Shown here piece by piece: positions 1-7,109 of a stretch of 12,332 bases of DNA. Both the position numbers and the translations under genes were made by a program. Each line of letters opens with the position of its first letter. Position 1 is the first letter of the stretch. The notes beneath the pieces were generated by a model. That model did no database searches. It saw only the letters and a list, made by a program, of their open reading frames with translations, and was not told where the DNA came from. This DNA comes from Campylobacteraceae bacterium (lineage in GTDB: Bacteria > Campylobacterota > Campylobacteria > Campylobacterales > Sulfurovaceae): NCBI GenBank assembly GCA_026986085.1, contig JALSPE010000068.1:1-12332 (forward strand). Reading direction: 5' to 3'.

Positions 1-69
1 ATTTAAAAATAGTAGATTAACCTTTAGTTTAAACTCAAATTATTTTTAAACACCCACATACCAAGACTT

Positions 70-77
70 TATAGAAT
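70..77 (+). promoter_or_regulatory. Candidate -10 box for the lipoprotein gene
   Basis: The stretch TATAGAAT contains TAGAAT at 72-77, which matches the TATAAT consensus at five of six positions. It lies about 50 nt before the ATG at 127, giving a leader of roughly 40 nt. No convincing -35 box is visible, only an A/T-rich stretch at 38-50. Weak -35 boxes are normal for Campylobacterota, so this is plausible but unproven. The rest of the first 114 bases shows no gene. Confidence 0.3.
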
Positions 78-116
78 GTGAAGCAAAGCTAATGCAAATC
101 TGGGTTAAATTATTTT

Positions 117-120
117 GGAG
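117..120 (+). promoter_or_regulatory. Ribosome binding site that sets the lipoprotein start
   Basis: GGAG sits 6 nt before the ATG at 127. The in-frame TTG at 115 overlaps this site and has no site of its own. The ATG start also gives a clean lipoprotein signal peptide beginning MKK, so it is preferred. Confidence 0.75.
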
Positions 121-126
121 AGTATT

Positions 127-1413
127 ATGAAAAAGTATATATTATTTACTTCTATTATTGTTATATTATCTACAACAGCTTGTAAGAAGATAAAACCACA
201 CAGTAGAGATGGAGCTCCTGATATAAGTGAATCAGGAATATCTCAATTACAAGTTTATGATAAATCATCTAAATATAGTAAAGTTTTGGTTAAATGTGTT
301 AATGGAAAGATCTCTTGTTCGCTTAATAAGTTGCCACTATTAAGAGAAGAGTCAGGGGATGTTACTAAAGATAAAATTGCATCAAGATTGGTTGTATCAC
401 ACAAATGGATGGGAGATAGATTTTTAGAAACAATAGACTTACTAGATGATGATATAAAAGAGATGCTAGGTTCTGTAACTGCTATTGTTATAGATAAAGA
501 TATCCATCCTGCATTTTACACTACAAAAACTGGAGCTATATATCTTGACCCTAGATATTTATGGTTATCACCTTCAGAGGCAAAGGATATTACACAAAAA
601 GATGACTTTAGATCTAGCTATGGAAATGAGTTAAAATTTATACCAGCTTGGAGATATGTTAAAGGCAACAAACCTGCAATGAGTTATAGCAATTTATCAA
701 ACCCTCAGCAAAGAACTGTAAGCGATATTAAATTAAATTTGGCAAGACTTTTATACCATGAACTCTCTCACGCCAATGACTTTGCAAACAAAGATGTAGT
801 AAATGGTGTAAATAGAGATATAGCAATAGTTGATGCCTTAGAGTCTGGTAAGAGTAATAGAGTATCTACAAAACTATATGCTAAATACCCACTAACTGAG
901 CCAATACTTAAACATTTAGGTAAAGTGCTATATATGGGAGAGAATGCAACTGAAGATGATAAAAAGTTAGATTCAGAAGATGTAGGCTCTCTTTTTGCGA
1001 CAGATAGTGCATCTAATATGTATAACTATGCAAACCAATATGAAGATATGGCAATGCTTTTTGAGAGTGCCATGATGAAGTATCACTACGGTATAGAGAT
1101 GGATATAGGCTTTGTAGATAGTAATAACAATGCCAGAAAATGTGATGATTATATTGTAGGCTGGGGTATCAGAAACCCTATTGCAAAAAGCGATGTGGCA
1201 AAAAGAGTAAATTTTGTATTAAAACATATTTTACCAAATAATACAAATTGGGACCACTTTACACAAAATGGATTAGGAGACTCTTTACTTTTAAATACAA
1301 ATGTAGGTTGGTGTAGTAGTATAGATACCAATAGCTCTAATCCAAGAAGATACAGAGGAGTAGATAATACTACTCCAATTCCAACTCAAGATTTTCTACC
1401 ACCTTTTAGATAG
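127..1413 (+). CDS. Putative lipoprotein with HExxH zinc metallopeptidase motif
   Basis: I do not recognise the family. From ATG 127 the protein has 428 residues. It opens with a short signal peptide (MKK, hydrophobic stretch, then TTAC) whose Cys19 fits a lipobox, so it should be an envelope lipoprotein. The segment YHELSHANDF (nt 754-783) carries HExxH, with ligands His211 and His215 and catalytic Glu212. About 90 residues on, the segment ANQYEDMAMLFE offers Glu306 or nearby acids as a third zinc ligand, as in gluzincin peptidases. That role is inference. The protein has no second membrane segment, and more Cys residues lie further on. The gene converges on batD with only 5 nt between them, so it is not part of that operon. 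It could be an envelope peptidase or an inactive relative; the substrate is unknown. The coding call is firm and the peptidase role is moderate. Confidence 0.8.
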   Translation: MKKYILFTSIIVILSTTACKKIKPHSRDGAPDISESGISQLQVYDKSSKYSKVLVKCVNGKISCSLNKLPLLREESGDVTKDKIASRLVVSHKWMGDRFLETIDLLDDDIKEMLGSVTAIVIDKDIHPAFYTTKTGAIYLDPRYLWLSPSEAKDITQKDDFRSSYGNELKFIPAWRYVKGNKPAMSYSNLSNPQQRTVSDIKLNLARLLYHELSHANDFANKDVVNGVNRDIAIVDALESGKSNRVSTKLYAKYPLTEPILKHLGKVLYMGENATEDDKKLDSEDVGSLFATDSASNMYNYANQYEDMAMLFESAMMKYHYGIEMDIGFVDSNNNARKCDDYIVGWGIRNPIAKSDVAKRVNFVLKHILPNNTNWDHFTQNGLGDSLLLNTNVGWCSSIDTNSSNPRRYRGVDNTTPIPTQDFLPPFR

Positions 1414-1435
1414 AGTTGCTAACTCTTATCTAAAA
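1404..1435. other. Long inverted repeat at the convergent gene ends
   Basis: The arms 1404-1417 and 1421-1435 pair over 14 bp (TTTTAGATA plus GAGTT against their complements) with one bulged T at 1426 and a 3-nt loop. The hairpin contains the stop codons of the lipoprotein gene (1411-1413) and of batD (1419-1421). It is flanked TTTT-stem-AAAA, the reverse of a standard bidirectional intrinsic terminator, so neither strand has a U-tract after the stem. It may still end or protect both transcripts. That function is inference. Confidence 0.6.
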
Positions 1436-2945
1436 CCTCATTAAAGTAGGCTACAAGCTCATCTTTATCTATTTTGTTGTTGCCTTTGTGGTATATATTT
1501 GATTCTAATTTTTCTACTACTCCACTTAAAAATGGTTCTTTAGAGTATGGTAACAGAAGTTCATATAACTCTTTATCACTTTTTGCGTTTTTAATCTTTT
1601 GAGTAATTGGCTTTGGCTTAGTTTTAACTCTTGTGCTTTTAAAGAGATTTAGTAAAACCATTGTTCCAATACCAAGAGCAAAACCAATAAGTAGCATTAG
1701 GTAATTTAGTGGCTCTTTTACCTCTTTTACCTCAACTTTGCTACTATCTGATTTGCTCTTCTTTGCTATCTCGATATCTGCATTAGTGCTAATTTTAGGT
1801 GCTGCAACAGATGGTGAGCCTTTTACTGTAATTTTTATAGGGTTACTCTTAATAATTACTGCTTTTTGAAGGGTTTTATCAAAATATTTAAACTTTATAC
1901 TTGGTATTGTATAGTTTCTATCTGCTACAATTGCTATTTTTTGAGTGAATTCTCCCTTTAAGAGACCATTAACTATTTGCTTTTTAACTTTTGGCTCATC
2001 TGCATAAACCATTGCATTTGGGATTTTCAAATTAAATTTATCTATGTCATCAATATTGCCCTCACCTTTAATTTTTATTGTTAAATTAACAGGTTCATTA
2101 GCATTTACACTCCTTTTATCTACATTAGCGCTCATTAAAAAGTGTCCATATACTTCTAAATTATCTGGTAGTGGTTCAACGCTAACAGTTAAAGGGTTAG
2201 AGTAAACTTTAGACCATTTTATCTGATTAAAAAATGAGTTGTCAAAAAATGGGTCATCAAATGCACTCTGCATCTTTACATATTTACCAACTGCAACATA
2301 AGTTGCAGGTATCTTTAACTCTCCACTCTTTTGAGGAGTAATTAAAAAGTTATATGTAACTGTATCGTAATCTCCATCTACCCCTCTATTCTCTCCAGGT
2401 ATCTGCTCTACCCAAAAATTCTCTAGCTTTGGTGGCACGATATTAACTCTATCTATCTTTTCACCTTGTTTTGCCTTAAATTTTAGGGATAATTTTATCG
2501 GTTCTCCAACCCTTGCCTTTGTTTTAGATACATTCATCTCTAATAAGACAGGTGAATTTGAAGAGATATTTTGCCCTGTTGGCTCAACTACCTTTAGTTG
2601 TAACTCATTTGTATGATACTCTTTGCCATCTACTTTAACTGTATAAGATGGAATTACTGTATCTTTTTTAGGTTCAAAAATATAAGATATAGATTTAGAG
2701 CTACTCAATTTCCCATTATCATATACAAAATTGGTGCTTTGTGCAGCTGTTGTAACAATATTGCCATCTATATCTGAAATATCAGGAAAGTTAATATCCT
2801 TTCCGTTTGCTTTTATTGTTAATCTTACGCTATCGCCTCTTCTAATTTGATTCTTATCTAAAGTTGCTTCTACAACAGAGGCAAAAATTGTTGCGGTAAA
2901 TACTATTAATAGTATAATTAATCTACCAAGGTGTTTTTGTTTCAC
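1419..2945 (-). CDS. batD: BatD, membrane-anchored Bat (aerotolerance) protein
   Basis: This is a BatD/oxygen-tolerance family protein of 508 residues and the last gene of the Bat operon. An N-terminal signal sequence (residues 7-27, cleavage likely after an Ala near 24-27) precedes a long periplasmic region of beta-sandwich-like segments. These include a conserved-looking ATLDKNQIRRGDSV start and repeated PLTVSVEPLP / SNPIKITVKG strand endings. One TM helix at about 414-435 is followed by a roughly 70-residue Lys-rich cytoplasmic tail. The start is GTG, chosen because AAGGAG lies 6 nt upstream and the signal peptide begins there. It overlaps the end of batC by 23 nt, so translation is probably coupled. 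BatD is thought to be a scaffold for the VWA proteins encoded just upstream; its exact function is not established. The 3' end runs into the convergent hairpin. Confidence 0.9.
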   Translation of the reverse strand: MKQKHLGRLIILLIVFTATIFASVVEATLDKNQIRRGDSVRLTIKANGKDINFPDISDIDGNIVTTAAQSTNFVYDNGKLSSSKSISYIFEPKKDTVIPSYTVKVDGKEYHTNELQLKVVEPTGQNISSNSPVLLEMNVSKTKARVGEPIKLSLKFKAKQGEKIDRVNIVPPKLENFWVEQIPGENRGVDGDYDTVTYNFLITPQKSGELKIPATYVAVGKYVKMQSAFDDPFFDNSFFNQIKWSKVYSNPLTVSVEPLPDNLEVYGHFLMSANVDKRSVNANEPVNLTIKIKGEGNIDDIDKFNLKIPNAMVYADEPKVKKQIVNGLLKGEFTQKIAIVADRNYTIPSIKFKYFDKTLQKAVIIKSNPIKITVKGSPSVAAPKISTNADIEIAKKSKSDSSKVEVKEVKEPLNYLMLLIGFALGIGTMVLLNLFKSTRVKTKPKPITQKIKNAKSDKELYELLLPYSKEPFLSGVVEKLESNIYHKGNNKIDKDELVAYFNEVLDKS

Positions 2946-3966
2946 TATCTACTCCTTTTTTTGATGGAAGCTCTAGCATAAGGCTATTTACTCCCCTTTT
3001 TTCTAATAATTTTCTCCATTTTTTCTCTTCCATATCACTAATTGGAACAGCTTTTACAAGCCCTTTGGCTCCTTTTTTGTTACCCTTTTTCTCTCTATTT
3101 TTTTGTGCTTGTTGTATCTGTTTAGTTATATTTTTCTTTCTCTCTTTATCCTTATCCTTTTTACTTTGCTCTCTATTTTTACTATTTTGCTTCTCTTGTT
3201 CTCTATTCTTATCATCGCTTTGAGAGTTTTTTTTCTTGCTATTTTTTTCTTTCTGTTTGTTCTCTTTTTTTTGTTGTTGCTGTTTTTGAGCTTGGTTTTG
3301 TTTGGTTTTATCACTCTTATTATCATTGTTGTTTCTATTTTGAGAGTTTTCACTCTTTTTTTTATCTTGGTTATTCTTATTTTTATTTTGCTTATTATCC
3401 TCTTTATTTTGCTTATTTTGTTTCTCTTTATTGCTCTTGTTTTGCTGAGTGTTAGAGCTATTTTTCTTATCTTGACTATTTTTATTACTCTTGCTATTTT
3501 TCTTATCTTTATTGCTTTTATTTTGTTTATTTTGTTTTTGTTTCTCTTTTTTCTTTTGCTCTTTTCTCTTTTTTAGTTTTTTAACTAACTCCAAATTTGC
3601 CTTTGCATCTTTGTCATCTTTAATTTTTAATGCATCTTGATATGATTTAATAGCCCTTTCATAATCTTTTAACTTGGCATATGCATTTCCCATATTATAT
3701 AAAGAGTTAAATTTTAAATCTCTATTTGCACTATCAACACTTTTATACTCTTTAATTGCCTCTTTTAATTTACCTGCCTTGTAGTAGGCATTAGCTAAAT
3801 CATATTGTGCATTTATATCTCCACTTTTAGATAATTTTTTATAATTTTTTATAGCCTTGTCATACTCTCCACTTTTATAAGATGATGCGGCATCTTTTGC
3901 ACTAAAATAGTCTAAAACTCCTGCATTTAAATTTAAAAACAGTATAAATATTATTATATATTTCAC
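2923..3966 (-). CDS. batC: BatC-type TPR protein with Lys/Asn/Gln-rich tail
   Basis: This 347-residue exported TPR protein follows batB and overlaps it by 4 nt (GTGA). A signal peptide covers residues 1-15. TPR-like helix pairs span about 18-125, for example SGEYDKAIKNYKKL, KAGKLKEAIKEYKSV and LKDYERAIKSYQDAL. Residues 130-300 are low complexity, almost only Lys, Asn, Gln, Ser, Asp, Glu and Arg, and strongly basic. A conserved-looking end, KKWRKLLEKRGVNSLMLELP, resembles the KWL..L..DP...L motif that closes TPR regions of Bat VWA-TPR proteins. The start is GTG with AAAGGAG 5 nt upstream. The TPR part probably binds the VWA partners BatA and BatB. The basic tail may bind the envelope or peptidoglycan, which is a guess. 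There are no Cys residues. Confidence 0.88.
   Translation of the reverse strand: MKYIIIFILFLNLNAGVLDYFSAKDAASSYKSGEYDKAIKNYKKLSKSGDINAQYDLANAYYKAGKLKEAIKEYKSVDSANRDLKFNSLYNMGNAYAKLKDYERAIKSYQDALKIKDDKDAKANLELVKKLKKRKEQKKKEKQKQNKQNKSNKDKKNSKSNKNSQDKKNSSNTQQNKSNKEKQNKQNKEDNKQNKNKNNQDKKKSENSQNRNNNDNKSDKTKQNQAQKQQQQKKENKQKEKNSKKKNSQSDDKNREQEKQNSKNREQSKKDKDKERKKNITKQIQQAQKNREKKGNKKGAKGLVKAVPISDMEEKKWRKLLEKRGVNSLMLELPSKKGVDSETKTPW
2952..2957 (-). promoter_or_regulatory. Ribosome binding site of batD inside batC
   Basis: AAGGAG on the minus strand lies 6 nt before the GTG start of batD, within the last codons of batC. It supports the GTG start and translational coupling of the two genes. Confidence 0.75.
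3067..3579 (-). repeat. Low-complexity tract in batC (Lys/Asn/Gln rich)
   Basis: Residues 130-300 of BatC are built from short recurring units such as KQNK, NKNS, DKKNS and KNREQ. At DNA level the + strand is a T-rich series of short words (ttattttg, tttctctt). These words favour replication slippage, so tract length is likely to vary between strains. The opposite strand reads as an open frame of Leu, Phe and Ile, which is only the mirror of Lys and Asn codons. Confidence 0.85.
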
Positions 3967-4925
3967 ACTCTCTCCTTTGCAATATTTCTCTCTCTATCAG
4001 GCAGACTAAAAAGAGCCATAAATAGAGTAACTAGAGCCAAAATAGCAGGGTAGTAAAATAGTTCAACTCTATTTTTTATCGTCTCTTCTTTTGTTTTTGT
4101 AGCAGTTAATTTAGACTCAACTACTCTAGCTAACTCTTTCATATCGCTACCATTTAAGCTATATTCCATATATGCTCCACCACTCTTTAGAGCTAAATCT
4201 TTTATTGCTCTATTTAGTTTTAATCTAACCATATTGCCTCTATTATCCCTAATTAAAGCTCCTTTGGCTGTTGCTGTTGCATATACAAATACTTTTATAT
4301 TATGGCTCTTTGCATAATCTATCTCTTTTGAGAAGTCTCTCTTATCTCCACCATCTGTAAATATTAAAAGTGCCTTTTTCTCTTTTTTCTTCATTAAATC
4401 ATTAGCAGAGTTTAATACCTGCATAATTGATGTCCCTTTTTGGTTTAAATAATCGGCTCTCAAATGGTCTGTTAAGTATCTTAAAGAGCTATAGTCGCTA
4501 GTTAGTGGTGCAATCAAAAAAGCTCTATCACTAAATCCTAGCAATGCTACTTTTGTCTCTTTTAAGTTATCTAGCAACTTTTTAAATTTTGCCTTTGCAA
4601 ATTCAAATCTATTTGGATATAAATCTTTTAAAAACATAGATTTAGAGATATCAATTGCTACTACCAAGCTTTTACTCTGCCCTTTTACCTTAATTTCACC
4701 ATTATCAAGTTGTGGGCGAGAGAGGGCAATAATTAAAAGTGCTAAAGATATCACCATCAAAATAGCTCTAACTCTTTGGCTAAAGCCTTTTGCGTTAGTA
4801 GATATCTTTTTGAGTATATCTTTAGAGAATATAGTCTCAAGTGGTGATTTAATCTTAATAGCCAAGTAAAATAGTGGTAGAGTCAATATTAAAAGCCACA
4901 ATATATTAATATGTTCAAATAGCAT
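3963..4925 (-). CDS. batB: BatB, membrane VWA-domain protein
   Basis: This 320-residue protein has two N-terminal TM helices (about 8-24 and 53-69), a VWA domain (about 85-270) and a C-terminal TM helix (about 292-308). The MIDAS metal site is intact: D92-I-S94-K-S96, then GT at 164-165 in the segment KGTSIMQVLNSA, then TDGGD with D191. The PNRFEFAKAKF segment after the MIDAS is typical of Bat VWA proteins. The domain should lie on the periplasmic side and bind a divalent metal and protein partners. It overlaps batA by 11 nt at its start and batC by 4 nt at its end. It is called BatB rather than BatA by its place directly before the TPR gene. The ATG has AAGGGG upstream. Confidence 0.92.
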   Translation of the reverse strand: MLFEHINILWLLILTLPLFYLAIKIKSPLETIFSKDILKKISTNAKGFSQRVRAILMVISLALLIIALSRPQLDNGEIKVKGQSKSLVVAIDISKSMFLKDLYPNRFEFAKAKFKKLLDNLKETKVALLGFSDRAFLIAPLTSDYSSLRYLTDHLRADYLNQKGTSIMQVLNSANDLMKKKEKKALLIFTDGGDKRDFSKEIDYAKSHNIKVFVYATATAKGALIRDNRGNMVRLKLNRAIKDLALKSGGAYMEYSLNGSDMKELARVVESKLTATKTKEETIKNRVELFYYPAILALVTLFMALFSLPDRERNIAKERV

Positions 4926-5817
4926 ATTTCACCCCTTTTAATCTATATACAATCAATCCAAACAAAAATAAAATTGCAATGGCTAATGGATACTCAATAT
5001 AGTATTTTTTCTTAACATACTTTTTCGCTTTTATCTCACTCTTCTCTAAGCTATTTATTGTTTTATATATATCTCTAAGTGCCGCTACACTTTGGGCTTG
5101 AAAAAATTTACCCCCACTCTCTTTTGCTATATATTTTAATACCTGAGGGTTAAACTCCCCTGCCCTTCCAATTCCAATTGTATATACTTTAATTCCATAC
5201 TTTTTAACTGTTTTTATAGCAACATCTAGTGGAATCGAGTTTGTGTTATCTACTCCATCTGTTAATAAAATAGCAATTTTATTCTTTGCTTTGCTATCTT
5301 TAAACAAATTTGCACTTAAAAAGAGTGCTTCATAGAGTGCAGTTTGCCTAGTCCCTGCAACTCCTACATCTATTCTATCTAGTAATCTTATCATACTCTT
5401 TTTATCGTAAGTTAGAGGAACTGCCACATATGCAAAGTCTGCAAATATAGTTAAGCCAACTTTATCGTGCTTTCTCTGTTTTAAAAACTCTTTTACAATA
5501 TTTTTTGTAATTTGAAATTTATTAAACTCCCTCATTGAGCCACTAGCATCCATAATTAATGCAATCTCATACCCTTTATCATTTTTAACCTCTACATCAC
5601 TCTTTTTAAGAGGAGTAGCAAGGGTTAAAGAGATAAAAAATATAAGCAAAAACCAAACTACTTTTTGAAAAATCTCTCCTTTTTGGGCAGCTTTTTTTAA
5701 AAATTTAAAACCACTAAATAGTATAGCTTCACTCCTTTTTGGGCAAAACTTTAAACATATAATATATAAAAATGGCAATAGCAACCAAAAAGGATACTCT
5801 AACTCTAATCCACCCAT
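4915..5817 (-). CDS. batA: BatA, membrane VWA-domain protein
   Basis: This 300-residue protein has the same plan as BatB: N-terminal TM helices (about 10-24 and 51-67), a VWA domain (about 82-260) and a final TM helix (about 275-292). The MIDAS motif is complete, with D90-A-S92-G-S94, T156 in AGTRQTALYEAL, and TDGVD with D187. The segment RQTALYEA replaces the more usual GTxIGDAL, a small departure from consensus. It overlaps the upstream small gene by 13 nt and batB by 11 nt. The ATG has AAAGG 6 nt upstream. BatA and BatB are thought to act as paired VWA adaptors whose assembly or state is controlled by MoxR. The family call is firm and the A/B label rests on gene order. Confidence 0.92.
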   Translation of the reverse strand: MGGLELEYPFWLLLPFLYIICLKFCPKRSEAILFSGFKFLKKAAQKGEIFQKVVWFLLIFFISLTLATPLKKSDVEVKNDKGYEIALIMDASGSMREFNKFQITKNIVKEFLKQRKHDKVGLTIFADFAYVAVPLTYDKKSMIRLLDRIDVGVAGTRQTALYEALFLSANLFKDSKAKNKIAILLTDGVDNTNSIPLDVAIKTVKKYGIKVYTIGIGRAGEFNPQVLKYIAKESGGKFFQAQSVAALRDIYKTINSLEKSEIKAKKYVKKKYYIEYPLAIAILFLFGLIVYRLKGVKYAI

Positions 5818-6203
5818 TTTAAACCTTTAATAAATTTTTTTACTCTTTCTATAAGCCCTCTATCCATTGCAGGAACATCTTTTTTATACTTAAATGGCTC
5901 TAGCTCTTTTAAGATATCTTTATACTCTTTTTGCTTATCTTCACTTATAAACTCTTCTACATCTTCATTAAATGTGTATGCTACCTCTTTTGCATTTGAG
6001 TAATCTAAATTTTGAATTCTCTGCCAAGCCATCTCTTTTGGAGATAGTTTGAATTTATACCTTTTAACTCTTTTTCTCTTTAAGAGTATTGCCAAAGCTA
6101 TAAATAGCAAAATAATAACTATGCCAAAGAGTAACCAATATGGATTAAATGTATCAATTTCAACAATATCCTTAATATCTTTTAACTCTTTTAATTCATC
6201 CAT
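5805..6203 (-). CDS. Small one-TM Bat operon protein (DUF4381-like)
   Basis: This 132-residue protein has an acidic N-terminus (about 1-20), one TM helix (about 22-41) and a basic stop-transfer patch KRKRVKR, then a helical, probably cytoplasmic C-terminal domain. The position between the DUF58 gene and batA, the size and the layout match the DUF4381-type protein commonly found there. The sequence itself gives only weak support. The ATG is the only start in the frame back to the previous gene, with AAGGA about 10 nt upstream. It begins 44 nt after the DUF58 gene and overlaps batA by 13 nt. It may link the membrane VWA proteins to MoxR or the DUF58 protein inside the cell, which is inference. 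Confidence 0.78.
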   Translation of the reverse strand: MDELKELKDIKDIVEIDTFNPYWLLFGIVIILLFIALAILLKRKRVKRYKFKLSPKEMAWQRIQNLDYSNAKEVAYTFNEDVEEFISEDKQKEYKDILKELEPFKYKKDVPAMDRGLIERVKKFIKGLKWVD

Positions 6204-6247
6204 TTTTTTCTTATCCTTTTTGATATTAACCTGAGTTCGATGGGTTA

Positions 6248-7078
6248 TTACGCTTTAAAAATATTTACTGCTTTTAAATACAAATCTTCATCTGTATATA
6301 CTTTACCACCTTTAATCCCATACTCTAATATATGCTCTTTTAATCTGTTATCATGTTTTGTAATCTCTTTTTTATAGGCATCTATAGTGCCTTGTGTTAT
6401 ATTTAAATCTATACTTTTAAGAGTGCTTGGGTCTATTAGTGTTAGTTCCGAATTTAAGTTAAAATCCTCTTCAAACCTATCTCTTACTGTAACTGTATAG
6501 AGTTGATGCTTTATAAGTAGGCTAAGGTCTATATTATCTTCTAAAAAATCACCTATTACTATCAATATAGCTCTCTTTTTCATCCTACTTTGCATATAGT
6601 TTACAAAAGCCTCATAATCTACCTCTTTACCAACTGTATCCATAGAGAGTATCTCTTCGACACCAGACTCTATTAAACCACTGTTTTTTGTTGGTTTAAA
6701 GTGTTTCTCTAGCTTTTTACTAAATAGTATCAATTCAAATCTATCACTGTTAGATATTGCACTAAAACCCAAAAGTGCAACCAACTCTGCTACAACATCT
6801 TGCTTTAAGCGTTTTGTTCCAAAGTTTAAGCCACCACTTACCATACAAGCGACTATTATATGAAGTTCTCTCTCTTCATTAAACTCATTTAACTTCAACT
6901 CTCCACTTTTTGCTGTTGCTTTCCAGTTGATTTTACGAACATCATCGCCATAGTTATACTCTCTTATCTCTGCAAAATCTATACCATCACCTTTAAATGA
7001 TGTTAAGTTATTACCAAGATTTCCTGTATATACATTTTTTTTGGCTCTTAAAATTATCTCTTTTACTCTCTCGTTCAC
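6248..7078 (-). CDS. DUF58 family protein with degenerate VWA metal site
   Basis: This 276-residue cytoplasmic protein carries the DUF58 signature: GDGIDFAEIREYNYGDDVRKINWKA split as F35..REY39-41, GDDVR 44-48 and NW 51-52, followed by L-x-E-F-x-E-E-R. A VWA-like fold follows, but where relatives carry DxSxS this one reads MVSGG at 79-83. The first Asp and the last Ser are therefore missing and metal binding is doubtful. GDFLED with D177 matches the later conserved Asp region. There are no TM helices, whereas many DUF58 proteins elsewhere are longer and membrane anchored; this short form is common next to moxR. The GTG start follows AAGGA by 6 nt. It lies 31 nt after moxR and is probably a MoxR partner. 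Confidence 0.9.
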   Translation of the reverse strand: MNERVKEIILRAKKNVYTGNLGNNLTSFKGDGIDFAEIREYNYGDDVRKINWKATAKSGELKLNEFNEERELHIIVACMVSGGLNFGTKRLKQDVVAELVALLGFSAISNSDRFELILFSKKLEKHFKPTKNSGLIESGVEEILSMDTVGKEVDYEAFVNYMQSRMKKRAILIVIGDFLEDNIDLSLLIKHQLYTVTVRDRFEEDFNLNSELTLIDPSTLKSIDLNITQGTIDAYKKEITKHDNRLKEHILEYGIKGGKVYTDEDLYLKAVNIFKA

Positions 7079-7109
7079 ATATTTTCCTTACAGAAGAGTT
7101 TATCCTAAA

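Noticed and set aside
26..35. 10-bp palindrome AGTTTAAACT near the left edge
   Set aside because: It is short and A/T-rich, has no loop for a hairpin and no matching copy nearby, so chance is likely.
115..126. TTG start for the lipoprotein gene, four codons earlier
   Set aside because: The TTG overlaps the GGAG ribosome site of the ATG at 127 and would place extra acidic residues before a standard signal peptide.
3103..3576. A 157-codon open frame on the + strand rich in Leu, Phe and Ile
   Set aside because: It is the mirror of Lys/Asn/Gln codons in batC, lies wholly within that gene and has no ribosome site. The TPR protein in the operon is the real gene.
6204..6247. TAACC/GGTTA inverted repeat in the gap between the DUF58 gene and the next gene
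   Set aside because: Five base pairs with a 10-nt loop and no U-tract; too weak to call a terminator or internal promoter element.
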